Shown: in pieces, positions 36,267 to 48,652 of the stretch
Numbering within the stretch: position 1 is the stretch's first letter
Layout: each line of letters begins with the position of its first letter
NCBI GenBank assembly: GCA_963757185.1
Contig: CAVWQI010000002.1
Coordinates: 1,240,001 to 1,304,000, forward strand
Reading direction: 5' to 3'
Length of the DNA stretch: 64,000 nt
Origin: JAQBQB01 sp963757185
Lineage (GTDB): Bacteria; Gemmatimonadota; Gemmatimonadetes; Gemmatimonadales; Gemmatimonadaceae
Notes under the pieces: generated by a model
What the model was told of the DNA's origin: nothing
Seen by the model: the letters and a program-made list of their open reading frames with translations, nothing else
Database searches by the model: none
Position numbers and translations under genes: made by a program

Positions 36267-36857
36267 CTAGAGCACTCGTCTCGCCGCGACGAAGTACGAC
36301 ACGAACCAGTCGCCGCCCGTATTGAGATCGGTATATCCGACGCCCCGGCCCGAGCTCGAGGAGTGAATGATCCGGCCGTCGCCGGCGTAGATCGCGACGT
36401 GCGAGATCGCTTGGCCCGGCTCGGCGAACATCATGAGGTCGCCTGGACGCAAGGCGGCGAAGTCGGCGGCGACGGCTTGCCCGGCGTGAGCCTGCTCACG
36501 CGCGGTGCGGGGCAGAGCGACATGGTACTTCGCGAATACGTATTTCGTGAACCCCGAGCAGTCGAACCCTTCGTTCGGCGTATTTCCACCCCAGACGTAC
36601 TTGGTGCCGACATAAGCATCCGCGGTGCGGAGCACGCGCGCGGCCTCGGCGGATGGGGGCGGGGACTCCGGGATGCGTCGCCGCCCGCGAGGAGACGAAC
36701 CGCCGCCGGTGGTGGGGATGGACGACGGGATGCTCGCGATGACCGTCGCCAGAATGGATTCGGGCGAGATCCCGAGGCTCGCCTGGGCGCAGGCGGACAG
36801 CGGAAGGAGAGAAGCGACGGCGATCGCGCGGACCGGATTGCGCGCGGGAGGGAACAT
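36267..36857 (-). CDS. NlpC/P60 family lipoprotein (cell-wall peptidase)
   Basis: 196 residues from ATG 36857, with a lipoprotein signal (MFPPARNPVRAIAVASLLPLS before AC). After a Pro/Ser-rich linker comes the NlpC/P60 domain: YVGTKYVWGGNTPNEGFDCSG (catalytic Cys), AGQAVAADFAALRPGDLMMF and ISHVAIYAGDGRIIHSSS (catalytic His). These enzymes cut gamma-D-Glu-diaminopimelate or related bonds in peptidoglycan. Divergent from the kinase gene at 37073. Confidence 0.9.
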   Translation of the reverse strand: MFPPARNPVRAIAVASLLPLSACAQASLGISPESILATVIASIPSSIPTTGGGSSPRGRRRIPESPPPSAEAARVLRTADAYVGTKYVWGGNTPNEGFDCSGFTKYVFAKYHVALPRTAREQAHAGQAVAADFAALRPGDLMMFAEPGQAISHVAIYAGDGRIIHSSSSGRGVGYTDLNTGGDWFVSYFVAARRVL

Positions 36858-37072
36858 GCCGGGAGCCAAGGCAGTTTTGGCACCAAACTGGTTCCCAAGC
36901 GCAATCGGTTGCCGCACAACGCCTTAAGGGAATGGACGCCGCCGGCCGAAAGCGAAGAGCGTCCGTTCGCGGCGACAGCCGTTCGCCCCGCCGAGACAGG
37001 CTCAGCCGAAGCTATTCAAGGCACCTCCGCGCACCGTACATTTGCCGCCTTCACAACGGCGGCCCCTACTTC

Positions 37073-39745
37073 GTGTCGAACGACGACGTTCTCACGCGAT
37101 TGACTTCTTCGCTCGCCGATCGCTATCGCATCGATCGCGAGCTCGGCGCCGGCGGCATGGCGACCGTCTTCCTCGCCAACGACCTGCGGCACGGTCGCGA
37201 CGTCGCCATCAAGGTCCTGCACCCCGACCTCGGCGCGGCGCTCGGCGGCGAGCGGTTTCTGAGCGAGATCAGAACGACCGCGCGGCTTCAGCATCCGCAC
37301 ATCCTTCCGCTGCTCGACTCGGGCAGTACGGACGGACTGCTGTACTACGTGATGCCGCTCGTCACGGGAGAGACGTTGCGCGCGCGGCTCGAGCGCGAGA
37401 AGCAACTGCCGGCGGACGACGCGATTCGCATCGCGAGCGAGGTCGCCGACGCGCTCGGCTACGCGCACGATCTGGGCGTGATTCACCGCGACATCAAGCC
37501 CGAGAACATCCTGCTCCAGGGCGGCCACGCGACGGTCGCCGACTTCGGGATCGCGCTCGCCGTGCAGCAGGCGGGCGGTCATCGCATGACGCAGACGGGC
37601 CTCAGCCTCGGCACACCGCAGTACATGAGTCCCGAGCAGGCGATGGGCGAGCGCACGATCGACGCGCGCAGCGACATCTACGCGCTCGCCGCCGTGGCGT
37701 ACGAGATGCTCGTCGGCGAGCCGCCGTTCACTGGTCCGACAGTGCAGTCCATCCTCGCGCGCGTCATGACCGAAGAGCCGCGCCCGATCGTCGTGCAGCG
37801 CAAGTCGATCCCGGATCACGTGGAATACGCCGTGATGCGCGGGCTGGAAAAGCTACCGGCCGACCGTTGGGGATCGGCGCGCGAGTTCGCGACGGCGCTT
37901 CACGGCGGATCATCGGCGACGTCACCGCAAGGCGGCGCCGCGACATCGCGGCATCGCCCCGGCGCGCGTGCTACCTCGTGGCGTGCGCGGCTCCGTGATC
38001 CCGTCGTGCTCACGCTCGCCATCGTCGCGGTCGCGAGCCTGGTGCTCGCCGGCTGGACGCGCCGCGGCGCGCCGACCGACACCGCGGACGTCGTCCGATT
38101 CACGATTCCGGCGCTGCCGAGTGAACGAGCTAATTCACTCGGCTATGCTACACTCGCGATTTCGCCGGACGGCCGCGCGCTCGTGTACGTCGGCTTGGGC
38201 GACGACAAGCGGCAGCAGTTGATGGTTCGCACGCTAGATGATATCACGGCCCGGCCGCTCCCCGAGACGGCCGATGCGACCAATCCGATCTTTTCGCCGG
38301 ATGGAAAATGGGTCGCGTTCGTCCGGAGCAATCAGATCTTCAAGGTGGGAATCGACGGCACCCGGCCACAGTTGCTCGCGACCGCGCCGGGAATCTTCGG
38401 AGGAATGAGCTGGTCACCGACGGGTGTGATCGTCGTATCCGGCAACCTCGCGCTCTACACCATCCCGGAGTCGGGCGGGGAGCCTCACGAGTTCCTCAAA
38501 CCGAACCGGAAGGACGGAGAGCTCTACCTCATCACGCCACGAGTGGTAGCCGACCAAGGAGTGGTGCTCTACGCGAGCTCGCCCAGCAGCTCCATCACCG
38601 GTTCGAAAATCGCAATGGCGTCGCTGAAGACAGGCGAGCATGTCGGGCTCGACATAACCGGCGCGCCGCTCGGGATGGCGGATGGCGTACTCACATACGT
38701 GACGTCGGCGGGCGTGATCATGGGCGTGCCCTTCGACGCGCGGAAGAAGAAGCTCACGGGAGTGCCAGTGCAGCTCGTGAGCGATGTCGCGATCAACAAC
38801 ACTTCCGGGCTCGCGCGGGCGTCGCTCGCCGCAAACGGAACGCTGTTCTATCAGAGCGGGACGCAGTTGTCGGAGGTAATGACGGTCGGTGCGGACGGCG
38901 TTGCGCGCGTCGTGCTTGCCGAGCCGCGTGAGTATTCGTTTCCGCGTCTCTCACCCGACGGACGTCGATTGGCGATCGCCGTGGGATCCTCCGATCGACG
39001 CGACGTCTGGCTCTTCGATCTGAGCTCGCAGACGATGACGCGGTTGACGAGCGATGGCACGTCGAACGACCGCCCCGAGTGGAGTCCGGACGGCAAGCGC
39101 GTCATCTATCGGTCGGAACATGGTACCCGCACGGCGATCTGGTGGCGTCCCGCCGATCTGAGCGCCGAGGGGACCGCGCTGATAGGCGGCCCGACCGTCG
39201 ACGTGTTCGAGGGCGTGATGTCGCCTGACATGAAGAACGTCGTCTATCAGCTCGACACGAGCGGCGCGGACATCTACTACCGCGCCCTCGCGGGCGATAC
39301 GACGCCGCACGTCGTGTCCAACACCAAGGCACTCGAGGTGATGCCGCGTCTCTCTCCCGACGGCCGATGGGTCGCGTTCTCGACGGACGAATCAGGGCGT
39401 GAAGAGGTCGTCGTGCAACCGTTCCCGGGGCCGGGCGGGCGCGTGCAGGTGTCGGCCGGCGGCGGCACCGAGCCCGTGTGGTCAGGCGACGGGAAACGGT
39501 TGTTCTATCGCGGAGACGGACGCTTGATGGCGGCGCGGCTCGCCACGGGTGACGGATTCGCGGTCGCGGCGCGGGACACGCTTTTCGCCGACAGCTATCA
39601 GTATGCGCCGAATCCGCACGCGAACTACGACGTGATGGCGGATGGCACACACTTCGTGTTTCTCAAGGCGGCGAGCGAAGGCAGTATGATCGTCGTGGCG
39701 AACTGGAAGGCCGTGGTGCGCGAGCGAATGGCGCGCGGGCGCTGA
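37073..39745 (+). CDS. Ser/Thr protein kinase with TolB/WD40-like propeller
   Basis: 890 residues from GTG 37073, which directly precedes the conserved kinase start (LTSSLADRYRIDRELGAGG). Kinase features: MATVFLANDL, VAIKVLHPDL, HRDIKPENILL, DFGIALA, GTPQYMSPEQAMGER. A membrane helix near residue 325 (VVLTLAIVAVASLVLAGW) precedes a ~550-residue beta-propeller with repeated SPDGRALVYVG, FSPDGKWVAFVR, LSPDGRRLAIAVG and WSPDGKRVIYRS blades. All catalytic motifs are intact. This architecture is common in Gemmatimonadota and Acidobacteriota; the ligand or target is unknown. Confidence 0.92.
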   Translation: MSNDDVLTRLTSSLADRYRIDRELGAGGMATVFLANDLRHGRDVAIKVLHPDLGAALGGERFLSEIRTTARLQHPHILPLLDSGSTDGLLYYVMPLVTGETLRARLEREKQLPADDAIRIASEVADALGYAHDLGVIHRDIKPENILLQGGHATVADFGIALAVQQAGGHRMTQTGLSLGTPQYMSPEQAMGERTIDARSDIYALAAVAYEMLVGEPPFTGPTVQSILARVMTEEPRPIVVQRKSIPDHVEYAVMRGLEKLPADRWGSAREFATALHGGSSATSPQGGAATSRHRPGARATSWRARLRDPVVLTLAIVAVASLVLAGWTRRGAPTDTADVVRFTIPALPSERANSLGYATLAISPDGRALVYVGLGDDKRQQLMVRTLDDITARPLPETADATNPIFSPDGKWVAFVRSNQIFKVGIDGTRPQLLATAPGIFGGMSWSPTGVIVVSGNLALYTIPESGGEPHEFLKPNRKDGELYLITPRVVADQGVVLYASSPSSSITGSKIAMASLKTGEHVGLDITGAPLGMADGVLTYVTSAGVIMGVPFDARKKKLTGVPVQLVSDVAINNTSGLARASLAANGTLFYQSGTQLSEVMTVGADGVARVVLAEPREYSFPRLSPDGRRLAIAVGSSDRRDVWLFDLSSQTMTRLTSDGTSNDRPEWSPDGKRVIYRSEHGTRTAIWWRPADLSAEGTALIGGPTVDVFEGVMSPDMKNVVYQLDTSGADIYYRALAGDTTPHVVSNTKALEVMPRLSPDGRWVAFSTDESGREEVVVQPFPGPGGRVQVSAGGGTEPVWSGDGKRLFYRGDGRLMAARLATGDGFAVAARDTLFADSYQYAPNPHANYDVMADGTHFVFLKAASEGSMIVVANWKAVVRERMARGR

Positions 39746-39750
39746 TCAGT

Positions 39751-40284
39751 TCACTTGGCCGCTCGAATCGACCAGCCCCCTGACTGCCCGCCGGTAGTCC
39801 ATGTCCCACTGACGATCGTCTGCGCGGCCTTCTCGAACATGTCGACGAACCGCGCAGTCGCCTTGAGATCGACGCTCGAGGTCCACGTGCCCGTGTATTC
39901 TCCTGCGCGGCCGGTGACGTTCGCTCGCCACGCGCCGGTCCACCGGTCGGTTGATTTAACCGCCGACCATCCGCCGAAGGCCACCGTCTTGGCCTGAGCG
40001 TCGGTGAGGGTCCACGTCCCGGTGACGGTGCCGTGCGCCGTGTCGGCGACGGCGGTCCATGTTCCCATGAGCGTCAGGCTACCGCTGGCGGCGCTCCACG
40101 TGCCGGACCGGGCGCCTCGAACAGCGGCGGCTGAGTCCAGGCGCACGACTGCCTGCGCGCCGGAGAGATCGGGTGCAGCGAACAGTAGTGCGAATAACAG
40201 AATCGTGAAGCGTGCGGAGACGGAGTGCGGTGAACTGAGAAGCGAGCGGTGACGGAGTGCGGGGAATCTCCGCGCTCCTTTCAT
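39751..40284 (-). CDS. secreted protein with GTW repeats, unknown function
   Basis: About 177 residues from ATG 40284. The signal peptide proper is RFTILLFALLFAAPDLSGAQ; the residues in front of it are encoded by the repeat-rich DNA described at 40206-40395, so the true start may have been displaced by repeat growth. The mature protein is strand-rich with a recurring Gly-Thr-Trp motif (SGTWSAASG, MGTWTAVAD, TGTWTLTD, TGTWTSS, SGTWTTGG), suggesting a small beta-barrel or sandwich. No family was recognised. Convergent with the kinase gene. Confidence 0.65.
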   Translation of the reverse strand: MKGARRFPALRHRSLLSSPHSVSARFTILLFALLFAAPDLSGAQAVVRLDSAAAVRGARSGTWSAASGSLTLMGTWTAVADTAHGTVTGTWTLTDAQAKTVAFGGWSAVKSTDRWTGAWRANVTGRAGEYTGTWTSSVDLKATARFVDMFEKAAQTIVSGTWTTGGQSGGWSIRAAK

Positions 40285-40395
40285 TTCCCCGCACGCCGCC
40301 TCCTCACTCGTTCCAGGTCTCCGCACTCCGCCTCCTCACTCGTTCCCCTCGCTCGTTCCAGGTCTCCGCACTCCGCCTCCGCACTCCTCCCACTC
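40206..40395. repeat. GC-rich direct and inverted repeat cluster
   Basis: A 29-bp direct repeat (CTCGTTCCAGGTCTCCGCAC followed by TCCGCCTCC) occurs at 40307-40335 and 40352-40380 with a 45-bp period. Variants of CCGCACTCC recur on the right side and its complement GGAGTGCGG on the left (about 40222 and 40254), giving an overall inverted layout. It fills the gap between two minus-strand genes and runs into the coding start of the GTW-repeat protein. Confidence 0.7.
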
Positions 40396-40396
40396 C

Positions 40397-43888
<3,492 letters not shown>

Positions 43889-43971
43889 TTGTGCTCCGGG
43901 GCAACGGATTTTGGGGACGCAAGATTGTAGCGCGCCGGACCGGAGAGCGCGAGCGACACGCCCAGGCCTGC

Positions 43972-45456
43972 CTAGGACTTGAACGTCGTCTCGAGAACTC
44001 GACGTTTGAGGTCGAGGAACCGCGGGTCGTTCTTGACGGTGCGAAACCACGGCGCGTCCCAGCCGAGGAGCGCGCGCAAGCTGAAGGTCTTTTTTCGAAA
44101 CGCGGTCTCGAGCCACTGCATCGTGTGATCGGCGTCTCCCATTCCGGCGTACGCAATGGCGATGAAATCCGGATCGACCCACTGCCGGCGTTCGCGGGCC
44201 TCGAGCAGTCGAATCTGCTCGAGCGCTTTGGGGCGATTGCCCATCCGGCCGTAGGTCACCGCCAGACCGGTCGACGGCTGTCCGAACGTCTTCTCGAACG
44301 CCGAAAACGCCTTCAAGGCGTCGTCGTAGCGATTCATTTCGAGATACGCGATTCCGTCGGTCGCCTCCCAGACCACGACCATCGAATCGAGCGACTTCGC
44401 GATCGAGTCGACTCGCAGCGCTGCCGCCGGGTGTCCACCCCAAGCGAACGCTTCGGCGGACAGCCGTTGCGCGAGCGCGGACAGCGGATCGACGCGGACC
44501 AACCTGTCGGCCAGCGAGAACGCTTTCGCGGTGTCGCCGGACAGGTATGAGAACAGTCCGTACATGAACAACGCGTCCGGCGAGTTCGGGTTCAGGGCCA
44601 ACCCGCGCTCCATCTCCGCGCGCCCGGCGGCAAAGTCCCACCTCGCCGCGCCGATTTCGTATCCGTGAATCACGCGTGCTTCCGCCAACAGACTGTCGGC
44701 CGCTACCGCGCGCTCGGCGGCGGCCAGCGCGAGCGAGTGGTACTCGTGCGACGGCATGTAGACGTCGGAGAGAATGTCGTACACGAAGGCGACGCCCGCA
44801 TGCGCCTGGGCGTAGTTCGGGTCGAGCTTGAGGGCGTCCTGGAAGTAGCCGAGCGCTCTCTGCAAGGCGTCGGGCGTGAGCTTGTTCTTCTCGAACACGC
44901 CGCGAAGATAGAGGTCGTGCGCCTCCGGGTTCGCGGTGCGCCCCGCGTGCGCGACGGCGACGACGGTCGGCGAGAGCACCATGCGCATTTCGGACGCGAT
45001 CGCGCTCGTGATGTCGTCCTGCATCGCGAAGTTGTCCTTGTTCTCGCGATCGTACGTCTGTGACCAGAGCAGTTTTCCGTCGGGCCGATTGAGCTGCATC
45101 TGCAATCGAACGCGGCCCACGCCAGGCTGCAGCTTGCCGGTCAACAGCAGGCCGACGTGCAGTTGCCTCGCGATCTCGACCGGCGCGGCGCGCGTGCCCT
45201 TGAAGCGAAAGGTCGAGAGGTCTCCCGCGATCTGCATGCCCGGAATCTTCTGGAGCTCGTGCGCCAGCTCGCTCGTCATGCCGTCGGCGAGATACTGTGT
45301 GGTCGAGTCGCCGCCAAGGTTTTCGATCGGCAAAACGGCGAGCGTGTTGTCGGCGGATGCGGCCGCGCCGGGATGTCTCATATTGAGCACGACGACGCCG
45401 ACCAGGACCAACAGCGGCAATCGCAACCCCCGCGACGAGCGCGAGTCTCCTTCCAC
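43972..45456 (-). CDS. TolB-like/TPR C-terminal part of a frameshifted Ser/Thr kinase
   Basis: 494 residues if started at GTG 45456, but this start probably does not exist in the original gene. The sequence begins with a membrane helix (LLVLVGVVVLNM), then the TolB-N/adenylate-cyclase-associated domain TLAVLPIENLGGDSTTQYLA with DGMTSELAHELQ, then about eight TPR-like repeats (YFQDALKLDPNYAQAHAGVA, ALNPNSPDALFMYGLFSYLS). In this family these parts are fused directly to a kinase domain in one protein. Here the kinase lies upstream in another frame and a 1-nt change between 45405 and 45431 would join them. Confidence 0.8.
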   Translation of the reverse strand: MEGDSRSSRGLRLPLLVLVGVVVLNMRHPGAAASADNTLAVLPIENLGGDSTTQYLADGMTSELAHELQKIPGMQIAGDLSTFRFKGTRAAPVEIARQLHVGLLLTGKLQPGVGRVRLQMQLNRPDGKLLWSQTYDRENKDNFAMQDDITSAIASEMRMVLSPTVVAVAHAGRTANPEAHDLYLRGVFEKNKLTPDALQRALGYFQDALKLDPNYAQAHAGVAFVYDILSDVYMPSHEYHSLALAAAERAVAADSLLAEARVIHGYEIGAARWDFAAGRAEMERGLALNPNSPDALFMYGLFSYLSGDTAKAFSLADRLVRVDPLSALAQRLSAEAFAWGGHPAAALRVDSIAKSLDSMVVVWEATDGIAYLEMNRYDDALKAFSAFEKTFGQPSTGLAVTYGRMGNRPKALEQIRLLEARERRQWVDPDFIAIAYAGMGDADHTMQWLETAFRKKTFSLRALLGWDAPWFRTVKNDPRFLDLKRRVLETTFKS

Positions 45457-46357
45457 GCGTGGTTGTCGCCGCCGTCGGTGCGATGGCGTCGGGCGCTCCC
45501 GGCGTGACGATCGCGTCGAGCGTGCGGACGATTTCCTCGGCGGTCTGCGGGCGTTCGTCGGGCGCCTTCGCGAGACAGCGCATCACCAAGGCGGCGAGAG
45601 CCGGACTCACGCCGGCGCGCAGCGTTCCGACGGGTCTCGGCGTCTCGCCGATATGCGCGGCGATCAACGCCTGCGCCGAGCGTTTGGTGAACGGCGGCGC
45701 GCCGGTGATCAACTCGTAGGCGAGAATGCCCCACGCGTACAGATCGACGCGATGGTCCACCGTCGGATCGGCGACTGCTTGCTCCGGCGCCATGTATGTC
45801 GGCGTCCCGATCGCGATGCCGGCCGACGTCGTTCCGAATGCGCCACCCCTCGCACTGCCGGCGGCGTCGAGCGCCTTGGCGACTCCGAAGTCGGTGACCA
45901 TCGCCGCGCCGCTCGACATGAGAACGTTGTCCGGCTTGATGTCGCGGTGAATGACGTCATGAGCGTGGGCGTACGCGAGCGCGCTCGCTACTTCTCGCAG
46001 GATGCGGATCGTCTCGTTGAGCGGCGGCGGTCCGTCGCGCACGAGACGCGCGCGCAGCGATTCGCCGTCGACGAACGGCATGGTGAAGTAGGGCAGGCCC
46101 TGGAACTCGCCGGAGGACAGAAGCGGCACGATGTGCGCGTGCTGAAGCCGCGCGGCGATCGTGATCTCACGCCTGAACCGTTCGACCGAGAGATGTCCCG
46201 CCATCTCGGCCGGCAGCACCTTTACGACGACGTGGCGGTTGAGCGCGCGTTCGACGCCGACAAATACCCGCGACATTCCTCCACCGCCAAGCTCACGATC
46301 GAGCGTATAGGCGGCGCCGAGTGCTTCCTCGAGCTTTGCGCGGATGTCGGCGGGCAC
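45430..46357 (-). CDS. Ser/Thr protein kinase domain (N-terminal part, frameshifted)
   Basis: Started at GTG 46357 with GGAGG just upstream. Kinase domain complete: LDRELGGGGMSRVFVGVE, VVVKVLPAEM, HAHDVIHRDIKPDNVLM, DFGVAKALD, GTPTYMAPEQAV and the C-lobe RCLAKAPDERPQTAEEIV. It runs into a membrane helix (LALVAGVAIAA), after which this frame becomes nonsense-like basic sequence and the neighbouring frame continues with the second half of the helix and TolB/TPR domains. The frame has no nearby stop, so a much longer spurious product would be read. Best seen as one interrupted gene, 43972-46357. Catalytic residues are intact. Confidence 0.8.
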
Positions 46358-46517
46358 GGGCCTCCGTCGGCCGGGTCCAATCGGGGTAAAGTACAGCGCG
46401 GAGCGGTGGGCCGGCATCCGGAAAAGCGAAACAGCCCCTTGTTCCCGGGAGACCTGATGGCGCTCGCGCTCCGCCCGCGATACCATCTGCCAGTCACGCC
46501 CCAACCGAGCGCACGCC

Positions 46518-47012
46518 ATGCCCGATCTCTCTCGCCTCGCGAGATCCGCCTCGCTCCTCGCCGGAATTGTCCTTCTCTTTACGGCCGCGTCGGCGGCGCC
46601 GCGCCGGGCCGACGTTCCGTTGTCATCGCTCGACCTTACCAGGATGAAAGTCCAGCCCGGTGGCGGCCGGGGCGCGGCGCAGACCGTTGCGCAAGCCAAC
46701 AAGAGCATCGACGGCAATCCGATTCACATCGGCGGCAAGGAGTTCACCGCGGGCGTCGGCACGCGCGCCAACAGCGTCCTCTTCGTGCAACTGAATGGCG
46801 GCGCCGAGCATTTCTCGGCGCTGGTCGGCGCGGACGACAATCCGATACAGGCGCCCCCCGGTGCCACCGGGCAACCTTCCGCGCCCCCGCCGCCCGCCGC
46901 CGACGCCGATCGTCTTCCGCGCCGTGGGCGATGGACGGGTGCTCCACGTCAGCAAGCCCGTGTCGCGTGGCGACGCGCCGGAGCCGTTCGACGTCGACTT
47001 GCGTGGCATTAG
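46518..47012 (+). pseudogene. NPCBM N-terminal part of alpha-galactosidase, disrupted by frameshifts
   Basis: ATG 46518 begins a signal peptide (SASLLAGIVLLFTAASAAPR) and the first half of an NPCBM carbohydrate-binding module (NKSIDGNPIHIGGKEFTAGV, NGGAEHFSALVGADDN). Near 46860-46910, within C-runs, the frame shifts: the module continues in the next frame as PIVFRAVGDGRVLHVSKPVS and DVDLRGIRTLVLQVKQV. Near 47040-47065 a second shift leads into NWADARFTV of the GH27 frame. Each shift equals one extra base. Whether this is decay or sequence error is unresolved. Confidence 0.7.
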
Positions 47013-47038
47013 AACTCTCGTATTGCAGGTGAAGCAGG

Positions 47039-48583
47039 TTGATGTCGTCCGGCCGGTGCGCGGCGAACTGGGCCGATGCGAGGTTCACCGTCACTGGCGC
47101 CGCGCCGGTCGCGATCGACATTCCCGTGGAGCCGCGCGAGATCCTCACGCCCAAGCCCGGACCCGCGCCGCGCATCAACGGGCCGTCGCTCACCGGCGTC
47201 ACCCCCGGGCACGACGTCATCTACAAGATTCCCGCAACGGGCACCGCGCCGATCACCTATGGCGCGACGAATTTGCCCAATGGACTCACGATCGATCCGG
47301 CGTCGGGAGTCATCCGCGGCACGATCGGCGCGCGTGGGCGCTACGCGGTGACGTTCACCGCGAAGAACGCGGCGGGGTCGGCGTCGAAGGCGTTCACTTT
47401 TGTCGCCGAAGGACAGCTCGCGCTCACGCCAGCGATGGGATGGAACAGTTGGAACGCCTACGGCCGTGCGGTGAGCGATTCACTCGCCCGGGCGGCCGCC
47501 GACGCGATGGTGTCGAAGGGACTCATCGACCACGGGTGGACGTACATCAACCTCGACGACGGCTGGGAGCGAAGCGAGCGCGAATCCGATCCGCTGTTCG
47601 AGGGACCGATCCGCACGCCCGACGGCACGATGCTCACCAACAAGAAGTTCCCGGACATGAAGGCCCTCGGCGACTACATCCATGGTAAGGGGCTCAAGTT
47701 CGGGATCTACTCCGGCCCGGGCCCCACGACTTGCCAGCGCCTCACGGCGAGCTGGCAGCACGAGCGTCAGGACTTTCTCACGTTCGCGACGTGGGGCGTC
47801 GACTACCTCAAGTACGATTGGTGCAGCTACTCGAGCGTCCTCGCGCCGGGCGAGACGAACCAGCAGTTGCCCGTGCTCAAACGCCCGTATCAAGTAGCAC
47901 GCGCCGCGCTCGACCAGGTGCCGCGCGACATCGTCTATTCACTCTGCCAATACGGGTGGGGCAACGTGTGGGAGTGGGGCGCCGAGCAAGCGATCGCGGG
48001 CAACTCGTGGCGCACGACCGGAGACATCACGGATACTTGGGAGAGCATGGCGGGTATCGGCTTCCAACAAGTCGGTCACTCGAAGTTCGCGTCGCCCGGA
48101 CATTGGAACGATCCGGACATGCTGGTCATCGGCAAGGTGGGCTGGGGTCCGCGCCTGCGCGACTCGCGACTCACGCCCAACGAGCAGTACGTCCACATAA
48201 CGCTGTGGACGCTGCTCGCTTCGCCGCTCTTGCTCGGCAACGATCTCACGCAGATGGACGACTTCGAGCTCAACCTCGTGACGAATGACGAGGTGCTCGC
48301 GGTACACCAGGATCCACTCGGCAAGCCAGCCGATCGCGTCTCGAAGAAAGATCAGCTCGAAGTATGGGCGAGGCCGCTCGCCGACGGTTCACTGGCGGTC
48401 GGGCTGTTCAATCGCGACGAAATGGATATGAAGGTGTCGGTGACGTGGAGTGAGCTTGGGATCGCGGGGAAACAGAAGGTTCGAGATCTGTGGCGGCAAT
48501 CGGATCTGGGCGTATTTGACGGAGAGTTCTCGAGTGTGGTGCCGAGGCATGGAACGGTTTTCGTGAAGATCGCTCGACCTTAG
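47039..48583 (+). CDS. GH27 alpha-galactosidase (catalytic part, N-terminus frameshifted away)
   Basis: 514 residues in this frame from ATG 47039, but the natural N-terminus (signal peptide plus NPCBM) is in other frames upstream. After the tail of the NPCBM comes a putative Ig domain (NLPNGLTIDPASGVIRGTI), then the GH27 barrel: TPAMGWNSWNAYG, YINLDDGWE, GIYSGPGPTTC, GVDYLKYDWC (nucleophile Asp) and HWNDPDMLVIG (acid/base Asp), ending in a C-terminal sandwich. Expected activity is release of alpha-linked galactose from oligo- or polysaccharides outside the cytoplasm. Without an export signal in this frame the product would stay inside. Confidence 0.88.
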   Translation: MMSSGRCAANWADARFTVTGAAPVAIDIPVEPREILTPKPGPAPRINGPSLTGVTPGHDVIYKIPATGTAPITYGATNLPNGLTIDPASGVIRGTIGARGRYAVTFTAKNAAGSASKAFTFVAEGQLALTPAMGWNSWNAYGRAVSDSLARAAADAMVSKGLIDHGWTYINLDDGWERSERESDPLFEGPIRTPDGTMLTNKKFPDMKALGDYIHGKGLKFGIYSGPGPTTCQRLTASWQHERQDFLTFATWGVDYLKYDWCSYSSVLAPGETNQQLPVLKRPYQVARAALDQVPRDIVYSLCQYGWGNVWEWGAEQAIAGNSWRTTGDITDTWESMAGIGFQQVGHSKFASPGHWNDPDMLVIGKVGWGPRLRDSRLTPNEQYVHITLWTLLASPLLLGNDLTQMDDFELNLVTNDEVLAVHQDPLGKPADRVSKKDQLEVWARPLADGSLAVGLFNRDEMDMKVSVTWSELGIAGKQKVRDLWRQSDLGVFDGEFSSVVPRHGTVFVKIARP

Positions 48584-48652
48584 GCGGAGGTTTGGCAGTC
48601 CGCATCGTGTGAACTTCGCGCCCACTCGTAGATGCCCCGTCACACCAGCAGC

